In this document: in pieces, positions 25,576-38,480 of the stretch
Position numbering within the stretch: the first letter of the stretch is position 1
How the letters are laid out: each line of letters opens with the position of its first letter
NCBI GenBank assembly: GCA_013399875.1
Contig: VXAZ01000560.1
Location: 2,035,789-2,099,788 of the forward strand
Length of the DNA: 64,000 nucleotides
Source: Gymnorhina tibicen
Taxonomy: Eukaryota > Chordata > Aves > Passeriformes > Artamidae
Reading direction: 5' to 3'
Position numbers and translations under genes: made by a program
The notes under the pieces: model-generated
The model's database searches: none
What the model was told of the DNA's origin: nothing
What the model saw: the letters and a program-made list of their open reading frames with translations, nothing else

Positions 25576-27025
25576 CAAGGAGCTATTTTATGCAAAGTAG
25601 AAGACTCTCAACCAAAGTGCGAGGGAAGACTTTATCCAGAGAATCTTTTCCAAACATTCCTTTCTCCCTTACAACAGCCATCAATACAATTAAAAGATTT
25701 TGAGTAATCACACTGTCATTGCTAAGGAAATGAACTTGCCAGTCTAAACTCAGGCATCTCAACTTTTGAGTATAATCCTCTGCAACTCTATTTTTTTAAG
25801 AGAGATCCTCTGCTTCGCCTCCAGGAAGTTCCAGCCAAGAACACAAAGCCAAAGCCAGGCAGGACCATGGAGCTGTCAGGATCACTGTGCCCTCCCTTTT
25901 CAGAGCCTCCTCCACCTCGTGCCCTGACCAAAGGCTGCTAATGCTAAATCCAAGTCCTGAGTCCTTTCACAAGATGCAGACCCTGGAATATCATCTGGGA
26001 GCCTGGGATTTATCCTCCTGAAGGTAAGAGTTGGGTCAGGTGACAGGACTGTTTAGATTGCAAGATCTGTGGGGTGGGAGTTGTTTCTTCTGTTACATAA
26101 CTCAGAGTCAGACAGCAAAAGCTGACTGCAAGTCCAAAGGAAGAAGATTTAAGACACCATCTATCAATTATCAACTGGCAAGCCCTTGCACAACTCCTCT
26201 TTTTGACTTTTTAAAGTCAATCATAGCACTTCCCTGCTGCATAATGCAAGGAATATGTAATATATAATGCTTTAACAACAGCTGTCAATCAAGAAGACTA
26301 ACTAGGGAGAAATAGAGCACTCAAATAAAAAGAACTGTATCTGACAGGAAGGTATCTCATTTCCAGAGAGACTAAAACTATCCTGTGGCCAGTTTTCATC
26401 TGAGACTACATTCTGCACAGATTCCACTCCACAAACTGCAATGGAAATAACTGTGAGCTTCACTGATTTTAAATATATAATACTGTCCCTCACTTCTCAC
26501 AAGAATCTGCAAATGCTCTTCACCTGTGTTGGTCACTTTAATCCAGATTTTTAAGGGGTTCTCTCAGAGGGTTTTGTTCAGCTGCTCAGCAAGGATTCCA
26601 GGGTGCTTTTGGGGAGCAGCACAGCTGCCATGTTTTACAGTGAAGTGACCATTTTAAATTAGATTTTACCAGATCCCTCCCACACGGCAAAGAAGTGCAT
26701 ACTTCTAATTCTCAAAAAAGTCAGTAAATTTGTCAACAAAAATAGATTTCAAAGAATTACTAGAAGTGTATTTCACAGGAACTTCAGCATCATATTTATG
26801 CTCCAAAATGGCATTTTGCAGCAACACACTGTATCTGTGAATTCCACTGTTCCCAGGAACAACAGTGTTCAGGAATGCACGATGGAGGCAGGAGATAGGT
26901 TCAAGATGTTTTGGGGCTGGCTGAATTACAGACAGATGTACATAACAGCAGGTCCAGTCAGAATGAATTAAAGCAGAAACGTACATAAGAAAATAGACAA
27001 AATCATACTGTTATAATTAACATAC

Positions 27026-27111
27026 CTTGCAGTGACACCTGTGGCTTTCCAAGATAAGAAATCCGGGAGATCAAAGAAGTAGCCAACCTTCTCCCACGAT
27101 TCTGGCAAGTT
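27026..27111 (-). CDS. FGGY: FGGY exon 5
   Basis: This 86-nt exon is too short to stand out as an ORF and was found by looking for the expected peptide. Acceptor tttttattag precedes 28 codons read in phase 0, [11 protein letters not shown] and then [17 protein letters not shown], plus AG of a split arginine codon; donor GTATGT follows. The [13 protein letters not shown] segment is highly conserved in FGGY proteins and forms part of the N-terminal domain near the substrate pocket. The first seven residues differ most from human, as expected in a surface loop. Flanking introns are about 9.3 kb upstream and 24.5 kb downstream. Confidence 0.94.
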
Positions 27112-27464
27112 CTAATAAAAATATGTTTAGAAAGGCAGATATTAGAGGTCAGGCATGGTCATGTCCTTATTTTAATGCAATTAAACCCCTGATTTTTAGG
27201 TAAAAAGGACAATTTTTTTAAATGCAGTGTTCTGATCATCCAGTCAGCTCTACTCTCTGATTTACTGCCTGGAGAACTGAGCCCTTCCCCCACCACAGAC
27301 TGATCATAAGCAAAGTTCCCCTTGAGGAGTTCATGGAGGTACAAGTTTCAGATCAATACCCTGGGGTGTCTCTGTTCCCCATCAGCTGTTCCACGTCAGA
27401 GCAGTTTCAAAGTCAACAACTTTCTCAAAAAACATTTGCTTGAAGAATGTTCTATTTTCTAAAA

Positions 27465-27516
27465 TACACCATTTAAAAATATTTAAAATTTAAGATTTAA
27501 AATTTAATATTTGTTA
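27465..27516. repeat. AT-only low-complexity patch
   Basis: Repeats of atttaaaa/ttaaaattt words, with almost no G or C, next to FGGY exon 5. Confidence 0.75.
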
Positions 27517-28249
27517 ATTATATGCATAGGAAGAAAACAAATAGCTCTGTGAGCACGCAAACGAAGCTTCCAGATCACATGGCTTTCCAAAAAGCCACAC
27601 GACATTTCCAAACTCCTAAAAAAAACTCTTCTACCAAGAAAGATCATTTACAAGGAGCTTCTACCACTGTTCTCTGCAGAGAGATGATGGTCCAGAAAGC
27701 AAGAAGACCATCAGAAAAGTCTGGTCTTATCACCTGGGCCAGGCTCCATTCCTCATTTCCGTCTTCAAAACTCAGTCTGATTTCAGCTTATGTTAGTAAT
27801 GCATGTTCTCAAAATTACTTTTCCACAAACACAATCTCCACACCATCCACAGCTATCAGACCATGAAGAGAAGAAAGTTTTCCCAGGAGTAACGTTGTAC
27901 TCCAGTGTGACAGAGACAGTGAGCATCACTGTCCTGCAAAGCAATCCCAATGGTCACCTCTGACCTCAGTACACTAAAATAAGTAAAGAATATCAGAACT
28001 AAACAAAAGCCCACAAGGGTCACAAATCAAACTTCCAGGGGAAGATAAGATTGCTTGAAAAACCTCCACCAGCATTTTAAATAATTGAAAAGTGCAAAGA
28101 TTTCTCACTTGAGATCAGCTCCTGCACTAGAAACACAAGTCCTTGCTGGGGCCTTTCTGGAGCAAAAATTAATTCCATGCAGTGTCAAGAATGTACAGGC
28201 TGAACTAAGAGAGAACACGATTCCGTTTTAAGAAATAGTATTTGGCTCT

Positions 28250-28463
28250 TGAAATTCTTCCCTGTGAGGGTGGTGAGGCCCTGGCACAGGGTGCCCAGAG
28301 AAGCTGTGGCTGCCCCATCCCTGGAAGTGTCCAAGGCCAGGTTGGATGCAGCTTGGAGCACCCTGGGATAGTGGAAGGTGTCCCTGCCCATGGCAGGGGG
28401 TGGAATGAGATGGGCTTTGAGGTCCCTTCCAACCCAAACCGTTCTGTGATTCCATGATTCTAT
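28250..28463 (+). mobile_element. CR1 LINE 3' end, about 210 bp
   Basis: Sense-oriented CR1: gaaattcttccctgtgaggg at the left, caaggccaggttggatgcag in the middle, ending with gttctgtgattccatgattc, the typical CR1 terminus. It is well preserved, so probably younger than its neighbours. It lies opposite in orientation to FGGY, in intron 4. Confidence 0.95.
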
Positions 28464-31400
28464 AACTTAATTCAGATACTCTGTGATATCAAACCAAAAT
28501 TTTACAAGTCCAGAAAGTTGCTGAAATGGAATCCATGAGTTCAAGAAACTAAGGTGCAACCGGGTAAGGACCAAAAAAGCAAAATTTTGTTTAGTTTTGT
28601 GTCATGCAAAGAATCTGTCTTAAAACTTGGAGTTTAGACCTTGAAAAGCTTCTAAAACTCACTGGGTTTCTACTGAGTTTAAAAAAGAAATGCTCTGATT
28701 ACAATTTTTTAATATAAAACACACAACTATTGGATGTCTGTTCCTGACCACTCAGGTTTAGCTCACCTCCCAGACATATGTGGTTGCTACTCACATAAAT
28801 TTAACTTCCTATGTGAATGCCAAGGTGCTCCACAGTTTAGCCCAAACAACATTCAGCCTCATTATTTTGATAATAAAAGCCATTACATGTTGTCAACACA
28901 CTTGACAGCCTTCAAGAAGCAACAGGAGTAGTCTGGCTGTTACTTTAATCAGAAAAGAAACTGAATTAAGAATAACTGTCCTCTTCAAACAAATCTGTTG
29001 CATCAAAGATACTCCTTGGATCCTTATTCTATTACTTCAAGAATTCCCAAAAGCCACATATTAGTGACACTCAAAATACTTTGTTTCATGAACATCCAAA
29101 TGATTCATTTTTTGCCATCTTTGCTGTGTCATCACTAATTAGTACAGACAAAAAAAAAGTCATAGCACACCCTGATGCTTTTTCCAAACAAATTTAAAGT
29201 CTCCATGTTTTCGACACTCACTGAAGTTAATTCAAATTTATTTTCACCCAGTCAGGAGTCAGTGACCACATTAAAAGGATTGTGGAGAAGATCCAGGAAC
29301 GTTCCCAATGCTGTGTTCACATCCTGCGACTCACCCTCCAAACTCACTTGCAAAGGAACTCACACAATCTTTCTGCTTTCCAAAGGCACTTATGGAGTGC
29401 CCTTTCTTCATCTCTCTCTCTGACTGCTTTGGGTTATTTTATCTACTACACCTCCACAGAATGATTTTTTGAGATTGTTACAGATAATCCCAAATACTTG
29501 GGGTCAAAGAGTTTAAGAATTATGTAGTGCAATGTATTTTAATCTTCCTAGGCAAGAAGGGAAAATGAAGGACTTCTTAATTGGACTGAAAAACTCACAT
29601 AGGGTGTCTTTTTCTAAGTTACAGAAAACAAATGCACATTGTGTGAAAGGAAGAAAGGGAACAATGGAATACTTAATGCACACACACGGATCTAAAAACG
29701 CATGTCCCACGCCCTGCTCCAACTCAAAGCAAGGATTTACAACTTGGATCTCCCACACTTCAGACTGGATGCCAAGCCATGTGATAGAGCTATTCCCAGA
29801 CACCCAAGATAGGCCATGAGCAGAAATTCCATCCTTGCCAGAGCCCTTGCCAGACCCACGGCTGCAAATTGATCAATTTTGACACAACTTGCACTCTAAT
29901 TGGTAAAAGATTAACTGACTGAGTTATCAGAGTCAGGAACTGGGGCAGAGGGGAGAGAAAGGGCTTGGAAAGTAAACTCTTGGAGTAAGGCTGCTGCTGA
30001 AGGAGGAGAAAACTGCCTGCACCACCGAGACACTGGTGCAGGTATCCTTAAATCCCTGAGGCATCCCAGGCATGGCACCACAGGCAGGCAAACACCAGAG
30101 CCCGGGCTAGAAAGGGCTGCAGAGGGACAGAGCAGGCACCCGAAATCAGAGCTGGAGAAGCTGGAACAAGGCAAGGAGGACAAGCTGGGAGCCTTGTCCC
30201 ACTGCAGAGGAGAGGAGAGACACAGAGAGGGGACAGCCAAGCAGGACACACTCAGAGGTGCAGGTGCTTCAAATCTCCCAGCTGTGAGCGCTGTTTCTAA
30301 ATGGCACTTCTGCCTGATTGCAGCTAAAAGGCAAACCCAGGCTGAAGTACAACTTATGCATGTGTGCCTGCACTGTGTATGGACTGTGATAACGCAGAGT
30401 GTTGAAACATTTATAAACAATTCTAAACAAGAGTTCGGTTCCAAACTCAACAGCCTGGAGTCATTCTCATTTAACACGGAATTTATTATTCATTTTAATG
30501 GAAAAATATTCAGTCGCATTCGACAAGACAAAAAGCCAGCTGCAAGGGCAGCAAGCAGTGAAGAAGACGTGCACCAGCAAAGGAGCTGCTGCCAAGCTAA
30601 TGCCACTCCATCCACTCTCCTTCCCCCCACTGCCAGGGAAAGAGGTTTTAATTGTTTCTGCAAATGATCCCACTGGTAGCTGCAAGCCACAGGTGTGCAG
30701 AAGGAAGAAGGATGATGAATCAAACAGCAGCTCTAATGAGGATGTGAACTGCAACATACAGGAAGATCGCTGACTGCCAGAAAAAAAACTTCTCACAGAC
30801 TATTGATTTTAGTTATTAATGGCAGAGGAATGATATGCTAAACAGTCACCACATGGTTTGGGGTTTTTTTCCTGAAGGGAGGCTCTTCTTCACTCTTAAA
30901 CATGACATTAAGAGCAGAGTTGTGAAAACAGAGTACAGAAGACTGCACTTCATTTGGAGGCAGTTACCAAGCAAATACCAGTCCAACATCCCCCACCCAC
31001 TTAGAATAAACAATAAACTTCAGCATCTCTGATTTAATGGGACTAGAATTTTTTAGAAATAGCTGGTTTGTAATGTCATTAGTATGAGGAAAACATAACA
31101 TGCATCCTTTCATTTTGGCACAAGCTACAATAAAATTTTCAGCCAGAAATTAGTAAACAACATTTTTTTTCTTCTGCTATCTCTAGGAAAAATAAATACT
31201 AACAGGCTAATTCTGGAGCTGGACAACCCTTCCCTGCAGTTTTTGCACTGCTGTGTTTGAGCTGTGCTCTCGCTGCTCTAACACTGGTGTGCCACAGCAT
31301 AGATATCTGTACAGTTGTGTTGTACTGACAAACACCTGCAGCAAAATAATTCCCAAGGGAAGGAGTTATGCACTCCCATTTTCAGGTGACATGCAGGCAT

Positions 31401-32603
31401 CTACCTCCCAGAACTACCTACACACTCAGTCAGGCAGTGAACATCCAATTTTTTAGCCAAAGTCACCAAAAGTACAGAACCTGCTCATTAAACAGCACAA
31501 AAATGTAACTGCAACTACAGAAGTAAAAAACTATTGCAATAATGTTTTGTAAGAAAATTATAAATTAAGAAATCTAAGGAAATAACAGCAAAAGGAGTGA
31601 ATTTAATTGGCTATTTTAAAAGAACCAGTAACCAGGAATGACTTTCCTTTTTAGTGAAGGTTATATTCAAACTTACCTTGCTGGCTTCAGGAAGACTTTG
31701 TCAGAACCATCTTTCAGCTAGTTTCTAAGTATTTGTCAAAGGATTCTTTATTTCACCTTCATTTTCAGTTGATGTTCTCAGTTCAGCTGACCACATTCAA
31801 AAGTCAAATGTGGCTGCATCCACAGAAGTGAGCCTTATAAAAATCACGTATTTGTTTTGTTTTGCATTTAACACTGGACTCTATCACCACACATGATCCA
31901 CACAGGCAGAAAAACACAATGCTGCTCCTAAGTGAGCCACAGATGTGCACACTTTAACCAGACTGCCCCACGGACCTCACAGTAGCTGCATTCAGCTGAT
32001 CATTTACTGCCAACAGCTGTCCCCGACACACAAACTCCACTTGCAGGGATGGCTTTGCCATAGGAACAACTATCTGCAATCACAAACATCAAGACCAACC
32101 AATTAATTTCATGGATGCTAACTAAGAGGTGCCAGAGGGTAAAATGATTCAGCCCCAATCAAACTGAACTGAATGTAAGAAAATACAAATCCAACAGAAG
32201 ATCTCAAAAAGCCTATTATGGCCTTAAAAATTTAGGTTTTTAATTCAAACTCAAAATGGAATAGAGATGAAGAGCTGGAAGAAGAGAATGCACCCTGATG
32301 CCTCCAGTCTCTAGTTAAATCTCTATGCTGTGCAGGCAGATGGAATATTAAAGAGAAAGCTTTATATGGAAAAGAAAGTCAAAAAGAAGCAAAGGTGAGA
32401 ATAATTTGTGATTTTGAAGAAAACCTGCAGCATCCCTCCACAAATAAATACAAGGGGAGAGGAAGAAGAAAGCCACAAGAGATAAAGATCAGTATCTACT
32501 TCTTGTACAGGGGTGTCAGCTCATTCCTCACACTGAGTGAGGTCATCTGCTGCTTCAGTTCTAGAACAAGGTGATGGAAATGGAAAAGCACAGTTAGGTC
32601 ATG

Positions 32604-32915
32604 ATTGAATCCCAGACTGGTTTGGGTTGGAAGGGATCTTAAAGCCCACCCAGTCCCACCCCCTGCCATGGGCAGGGACACCTTCCACCATCCCAGGTTG
32701 CTCCAAGCCCCTCCTAGCCTTGGACACTTTCAGGGATGGGGCAGCCACAGCTTCTATGGACAACCTGTGCCAGGGCCTCACCACCCTCACAGGGAAGAAT
32801 TTCTTCCCAATATCTCATCTATCCCTGCCTTCTGTCAGTGTGAAACCATTCTCCCTTGTCCTCTCACTCCAGGCCCTTGTCCAAAGTCCCTCTCCAACTT
32901 TCTTGTAGGTCACCT
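32604..32915 (-). mobile_element. CR1 LINE 3' end, about 310 bp
   Basis: Antisense CR1 beginning gaatcccagactggtttggg, passing through ccatgggcagggacacctt, gggaagaatttcttcccaat and ccaaagtccctctccaactt. It extends further into the element than the other intronic copies, and its open frames are non-functional. Located in FGGY intron 4. Confidence 0.95.
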
Positions 32916-35900
32916 TAGTCCTTCCCCCTTCTCCTTCCTCTTCATTACTTCCACCAAGTCAGGGTAAATTTGCAAAGTCATATTTTAGCAATACTTTTAA
33001 CTGCTTAGATGAAAATTCTTCAAGCCACAGAAATTCCACTCCTCTTTTGAGAGACACCGTAACCACTCACAGTTTACCAGCACTGCTGATTCAACCCATG
33101 TCAGACCCTTCCTCACAGAGGTCAGGTTTGCAAATACTGTTGTTAGGAGAACCCAGGGCAAAACATGAGACAAGACTATCTTGTCATCACACATCTCCTA
33201 ATGTGGCCTTCCAGACTCAGCTGAGCCCCACGGAAAGGGAGAGGGAGGCTTTGGTGACAATGTACACACAATTAACCTCTCAGTGTAACAACAGACCAAC
33301 AATCATTTGGTATCAAGTACTTTAAATAACTTCCTCCCAAAAGTGCACCTAGTTAAACTCATAAGTTTATCTTTTATTTATTTTATCCTTATTTAACTTC
33401 TATTTTATTATTTCACTTCAGACATAAAGCAGCACTTTTCCCCACTGCACCCTCTCTGCAAAACCCATACAAATGCAAGCAGCTGTGGAATGTGCACAGC
33501 ACCAAACCCAGGCAAAGATGTACAGAGGGAAAACAGCAAAAACATTTAACAGCAGAAACATGAAATTCCTGGGGAGTTCAAAATAAGGCCCAGAGAATTC
33601 AAAGCAAAAGTCAACAGTGATTCTTCCTATATTAGGGTGCACATGCTGACCTGGAGCATGACTGTGCAAAGTGTCCGGCTGTGGGTTTTGCTCTGCTTCG
33701 TTTTCTTCACAAACATCCCTGTGCTGAACGTGTTGCAGCCATGTCCAGCCTTCTGATCAAAAACTTTCCAGAAACAGGATGCCAACCAAAGGGACAAAGG
33801 CTCAAAGTAGCTTCTGGATACACCTTGGTTTAGCCAGTTTTGATTATGGTCAGACATAGGAGAATGTGCCCAATCCACTGTTTTTGTCTTAACTTCCTGG
33901 GATACTGTCAGGTATATGACAACATTAGGGAAGAATATTGAGAAAGGAATAAGGGAGGAAAGGAAAAAACCAACCCATCTCACTACACTGAGTAGTCAGG
34001 AAAGCTGGAGAGACCAAAGCCATGATGACCAAAGCCAGGCACAGTGTGGGCAGACACTGTGTACAACTTTCCCAGGCGGTAACCCAGGTCAAACCAGGTA
34101 CAGTGCAGTCATTTTCTGAACACCAGTCATCATAATTAAGTAGAAGCATGATGAGAATTTCAGTTTCAACTTTGCAAAGCCATCAGATAGTCTCAGTTGA
34201 AAAGGATAGAATAAAACTAAAATGTGTCTTTCTGCCTGCTAATCTTGCAACTCTCCCATGGGATTTGAAAACTAAGCTTCCTTTCTGCCAGCTTGTGCAT
34301 TATCACTAGCTTAAGAAATAATCCTGCAGTCAGAATAAAGTATTTTTTTCCCTGAGGCGTGTGAGCTAGATCAAAATCTCACTCTGCCATGGGAAATACA
34401 CTAAACATAGAAAATAAAGATGATACAACACAAAACAGGAAGGACACCATTAAATACCATTCTATAAGTAGTTTTCCTGACCATATCTTCAATACCTGTG
34501 TCACAGTTTATTGATCTATAAAATATTGATAACAAAGAATCTGAAGAGACTGAAGTAATTTATATTTGTAGCCCAGTTCAAGACAGTTCACTGAGAAACA
34601 ACAAATGTGCAAACTGCTCCTGTAGGTCTCATTTGAACAACCTGACATTCAAAGTTATTACAAGATTTGCCTTCCTGGGCAAAAAATGAGGACACTTGCA
34701 TCACGTGAGGCTGAGTTGGAGCTGTCAGAGCCCAGCATGACCCTTTGCTGACAGCCCTGATGTCAGGTAAGCCATGGATGCATTACTGTGCCTGGCACTG
34801 AAAACAAACTGTCCCTCTTCATTTAATTCCTTTCCCCCTCCTACTTTGCAAGGAGTACAGAAGCAGTAAAACCGCTCAATCCCGCACCTCTCCAGAGCTA
34901 AAAGGTTTAACCAAATCTCAGCAGATTACAGCCCCCTCCAGGATAACTGTTGTGCTCCTCTCAGCAGCTGAGGTGTTGCTGTAGGTGCTGAGGTGCCCGA
35001 GCTAAGCAGGACGAGCTTAAGCAGTTTAATGGTGAGTCATGCCCAGACCGCTTAGGCCGCGGGGAGCGTCGCATGGGCAGCTCAGCAGGCAGACGCTGAG
35101 GTAAAAAACCCTCTCTTAAGGACAATAATCTCCTTATCTGATATGTCAGCAGCTGAAAAGGGACATGTGAACAAGCCCTGTTGTGTAGCACCCTTCTGCC
35201 AGGAAATCCCTGCTGCTGGCTGGCACCTGGGGTCAGGAGGATCCCATGTCCCACCCACTGGCTTGTGGAGGGAACAAACCCTGCCATGCTCTCCCCTTTA
35301 CAGCACAGCAATTATGTCACAGGGCTTTGAGGTCACAGCAGACTCACACCTCCATGTGACCACATTTGGACACCCCATAATCTGGATTTCCTGAGCTGTC
35401 AGGTACTGATACCCCAGCCCTTGCAAAATAAAAATGTTTTAAATGCAAACGATTCATTTAATGTTTTTACAGCTTACATTTTATTATTTATAAAATGGCT
35501 GATGTATGATACTCATAGCTCCAGAAAGGAAAAACTAGTAAATGGATATTCATATTTCATTATCAACATTCATTACCTTCTAATGTCATTAATCTGTCAG
35601 TACCTGCTTCTACCAGTTAATTCCTTTGACTTTCCCCAATCTGCACCTTGTTACAATATAATGTCTCATGTCTGTAAGGACAGGAGAATTTGGCTGCTTG
35701 AAACTGGCAGCAAGTAATTTACATTTGGGCTTTGTTAAAATGACAGTGAGCATCATTGAGGCCAAATGTAAAAAGCCATGGTGGAGGAGGTTATAAAAAT
35801 TTCAAGTGGCAAGTGTCTCTCCTTTTATCTGGTAGTTGTTATTAATAGGCCACGTGTCATTGTAACATACAAAATTTAAACACAGGAGACAGAGGTAGAG

Positions 35901-36421
35901 CTCTACATTACACACAGGGCACTCTCCCTCTACACATGGTTTACTTCCTCCTGATGGGACAGAACTAAAATGACACTGGAAGTGGAGAGTTCCTCTACCA
36001 GCAGCCAAAGCCATCACACCCTGCACTGCTGGATGCCTCAAAAGCAGTTCCTCTGGCACTCCAGGCTCCAGGAGCTGGAGCAGGAAATACACCTCCATAA
36101 CTAAATCCCAGGATACTTAGAGGACTCATTTATTACCTGCACCTCAATTTGTATGTATATCTAATCCTAGATAAGAAAAGCATTTGGACTGTTCCTATCA
36201 GGGAACACTCAATTTCAATAAAATCAAAGATATTTATATGAAATTGAGAGGAAAAAAGAACCTCAAAATGTTTAAATCACAACTTTAGCCTGGCCTTACT
36301 CTGCGCACCTTGGCGTTCAACACTAGGGCTGAAGACTTTTGTTTCAGACATCTCATTCTCAGGAATTAACAAGGGGCACTAATCACTAGTAAAAATGCAC
36401 TACAGTGTTAAACGTACTCAC

Positions 36422-36573
36422 TTCCTTTATCCAGAGCAATTTGGGTGGCTGCATTTCCACAGACATGGCTCCCCCTACATAGTTCAGAACCCTGTGTTGG
36501 GTTGCGTTGATGCGCTCGACTTGACTCGCTGCACGATGGTCCATCCACATGATCACGTTCCTGTGGTTCTGTC
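36422..36573 (-). CDS. FGGY: FGGY exon 4
   Basis: A 152-nt exon follows acceptor cccctcaag and completes the split glycine (G|GA). It then encodes exactly 50 residues and ends in phase 0 at a good donor, GTGAGTACG. It contains [10 protein letters not shown], the family W-x-D-x-R substrate-contact motif, in which the Asp and Arg normally hold the sugar hydroxyls. The later [20 protein letters not shown] segment is also characteristic of the D-ribulokinase subgroup. Key residues are intact. The frame stays open upstream to 36598 through intron sequence, which is not coding. Confidence 0.95.
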
Positions 36574-38368
36574 CTTGAGGGGAAAACAGAAAAAACACTA
36601 TTTTAGCTCTGGTTTAACCCCAGCTCAGCACTGTAAGTTACTAGGCTCTAAGCTGCTTCACACTTTCACGTCTACATTGAAAACTCAAATTTTATTGGTG
36701 TTAATAATTCACAGTGGATATCCAAAAATAAAATTGTGGCCCTCTGAGCCAACTTTAGGACATGCTGAGCACTGAGAATGCTGACTGAAACCAATCAGGC
36801 TTGTGAGCATCCAAGAACTGTGAAACACCACGTTCTCTTGTATTTCATTCAAAGAACCCAAACTTCTTGACAAAGTTCACATATTTAGTTAAAAATACAA
36901 AGGAACATTTTGGTGACCAAAAACTAAAAATGTGACAAAATCTGAACAATTATGTTGTGAAGTGAAATTAACTCAACTGGCTACAGGGATTCTCTTTCCT
37001 CTTCTATGGTTATGAGAAGAACTACCCTAATTCCTTTCTGAAATACTGTTTCAAGGGGGATAATTTGCTGAAATGCTTTTATTTTGGATGTGCAAGGAGA
37101 AAGCATTTGGCAAGTCTGCATCAGACACGAACGAGAACAAGAAGCGAAGAACATTTTATCCAAATTAACCTCCAGAGGACCTGCCAGACAGAGGGAACAG
37201 TAACCCAGGTGACACTGCAGATTCCTCTCTGGCTAAGTACACTGCACACTCCACGGCACAGCCACTCAAACATCAGCTCAAAAACATAGTCCACAACAAG
37301 GCAGAAGTGTGAGGCACATCATTATTTCTAAAATGGATTGAAATACAAATTAGAACTGTGAAACTGCCTGAAACCCCACCACCGCAAGACTCTTCACAGC
37401 ATTACAGTGTTGAGTGAATTCTTGTCTTGTTGTTTAGCACCACCACTGTGTAAACTCAAAGTTCTTGGGGATATCAGAGCACAAAAAATGAGAACTGAAT
37501 TTGACTCACTAGACCCAAAATAGCCCCAGACATCATTAGGCATTGAGCAGATTGTAAGAGACTCTCAAACTGAAAAATAAATAATCTGATCTAAATTTAG
37601 AGAAGGACGTTTTGGGGGCAAAGCTGGTTTTTTGAGAAGGATAGGAGGAGACGACAAACACATCTGAGAATAGAAAGGGAACGCACACAGAATTATTATT
37701 ATGTCTCTCTAACTACTGATACAGCACACACCTAATCTTAAGTGGGATTCACTGGGGAAAAAGAGCAGCACAGACTTTTTGTGAGTCTTCTGAATCAACT
37801 ACTCAAAAACAAATAAAACTCCCCAGCTTTTTAGAAAAAAGCACACACAGACTGCTTTTGCAGTTTAGCACTGTCCTAGACAAAGACAGAACACCAGTGT
37901 AAGACAATACACAAACTGAACCTCTTGCCTGCAGCTCCATGACAGAGCAAGCACTTAGACTACACTAACACTAACATTTTTAACATTCCTTTAGCCAGTG
38001 TGGATGGGCATTTATACACACTATAAAAGCCATGATCAGTACAGTCTGAAGGAGAAGAAAACATGCAGAAAAGAAAAATGACCGTGGATCTCCCTAAGAA
38101 GCAATTTCTCGGAGTCAAGATGAATGACTGTGACCTTAGGATGCCAAATACTTAGCCAAACAGTAAGTGATTCTCACCTCAAATTTAATTTTGCAGTAAA
38201 ATTAAAACAGCAAAACCAGGGAAGAAAAATCCTCTTGTAAAAAAGAGTTTGTGTCATCTCCATCTCCAAGAGCCAGCCCCACCACTTGGCACTTGGATGA
38301 CATGGAAAATTCCCTCCCATCAGTGGTAAAACACACAGAGTAACACCACGTTTTGTGTGGAGCCCCAC
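36574..38368 (-). other. FGGY: FGGY intron 3 (about 1.8 kb)
   Basis: Unique-looking AT-rich sequence between exons 4 and 3, bounded by GTGGGG and cccctcaag. I see no repeat or gene in it. Confidence 0.85.
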
Positions 38369-38480
38369 CTTCCCAGTTGACTGCCAAAGGCTGGAACTGT
38401 TTATCCACCACAACAAGGGAACAGGTACCATCAAACCCGAGCCCTCGGATCTGGCTGGCATCCACTCCGCGGACAACTTC
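38369..38480 (-). CDS. FGGY: FGGY exon 3
   Basis: A 112-nt exon follows acceptor gtattttcag and starts in phase 0 with E-V-V-R-G-V-D. It encodes 37 residues plus the first base of a glycine codon and ends at donor GTGGGG (exon side GGGAAG). The peptide includes [17 protein letters not shown], the conserved beta strand and 'G-[IL]-G-[FV]-D-x-T' segment of the FGGY_N ribonuclease H-like fold, then a [10 protein letters not shown] turn. It aligns without gaps to the human segment recalled from memory. A longer open frame extends upstream to about 38525, but that part is intron: the acceptor at 38481-38482 and the loss of similarity set the boundary. Confidence 0.95.

Larger units (their letters stand above)
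2509..27025 (-). other. FGGY: FGGY intron 5 (about 24.5 kb)
   Basis: A very long intron separating exons 5 and 6. It contains a CR1 relic (3627-3750), two MIR-like relics (11215-11345, 23020-23135), short CA/TA/purine tracts (10537, 17395, 20014, 21141) and small local duplications (20782-20829, 25507-25575). A GC-richer patch at about 11960-12420 has overlapping open frames but no recognisable peptide. No exon, RNA gene or intact mobile element was seen in the rest. Confidence 0.8.
27112..36421 (-). other. FGGY: FGGY intron 4 (about 9.3 kb)
   Basis: Bounded by donor GTGAGTACG and acceptor tattag. It contains an AT-rich patch (27465-27516), two CR1 fragments in opposite orientations (28250-28463 and 32604-32915), a GA-rich patch at about 29.94-30.29 kb and a CpG-bearing patch at about 34.98-35.10 kb with weak 5S-like similarity. 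No other coding segment was recognised. Confidence 0.8.
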
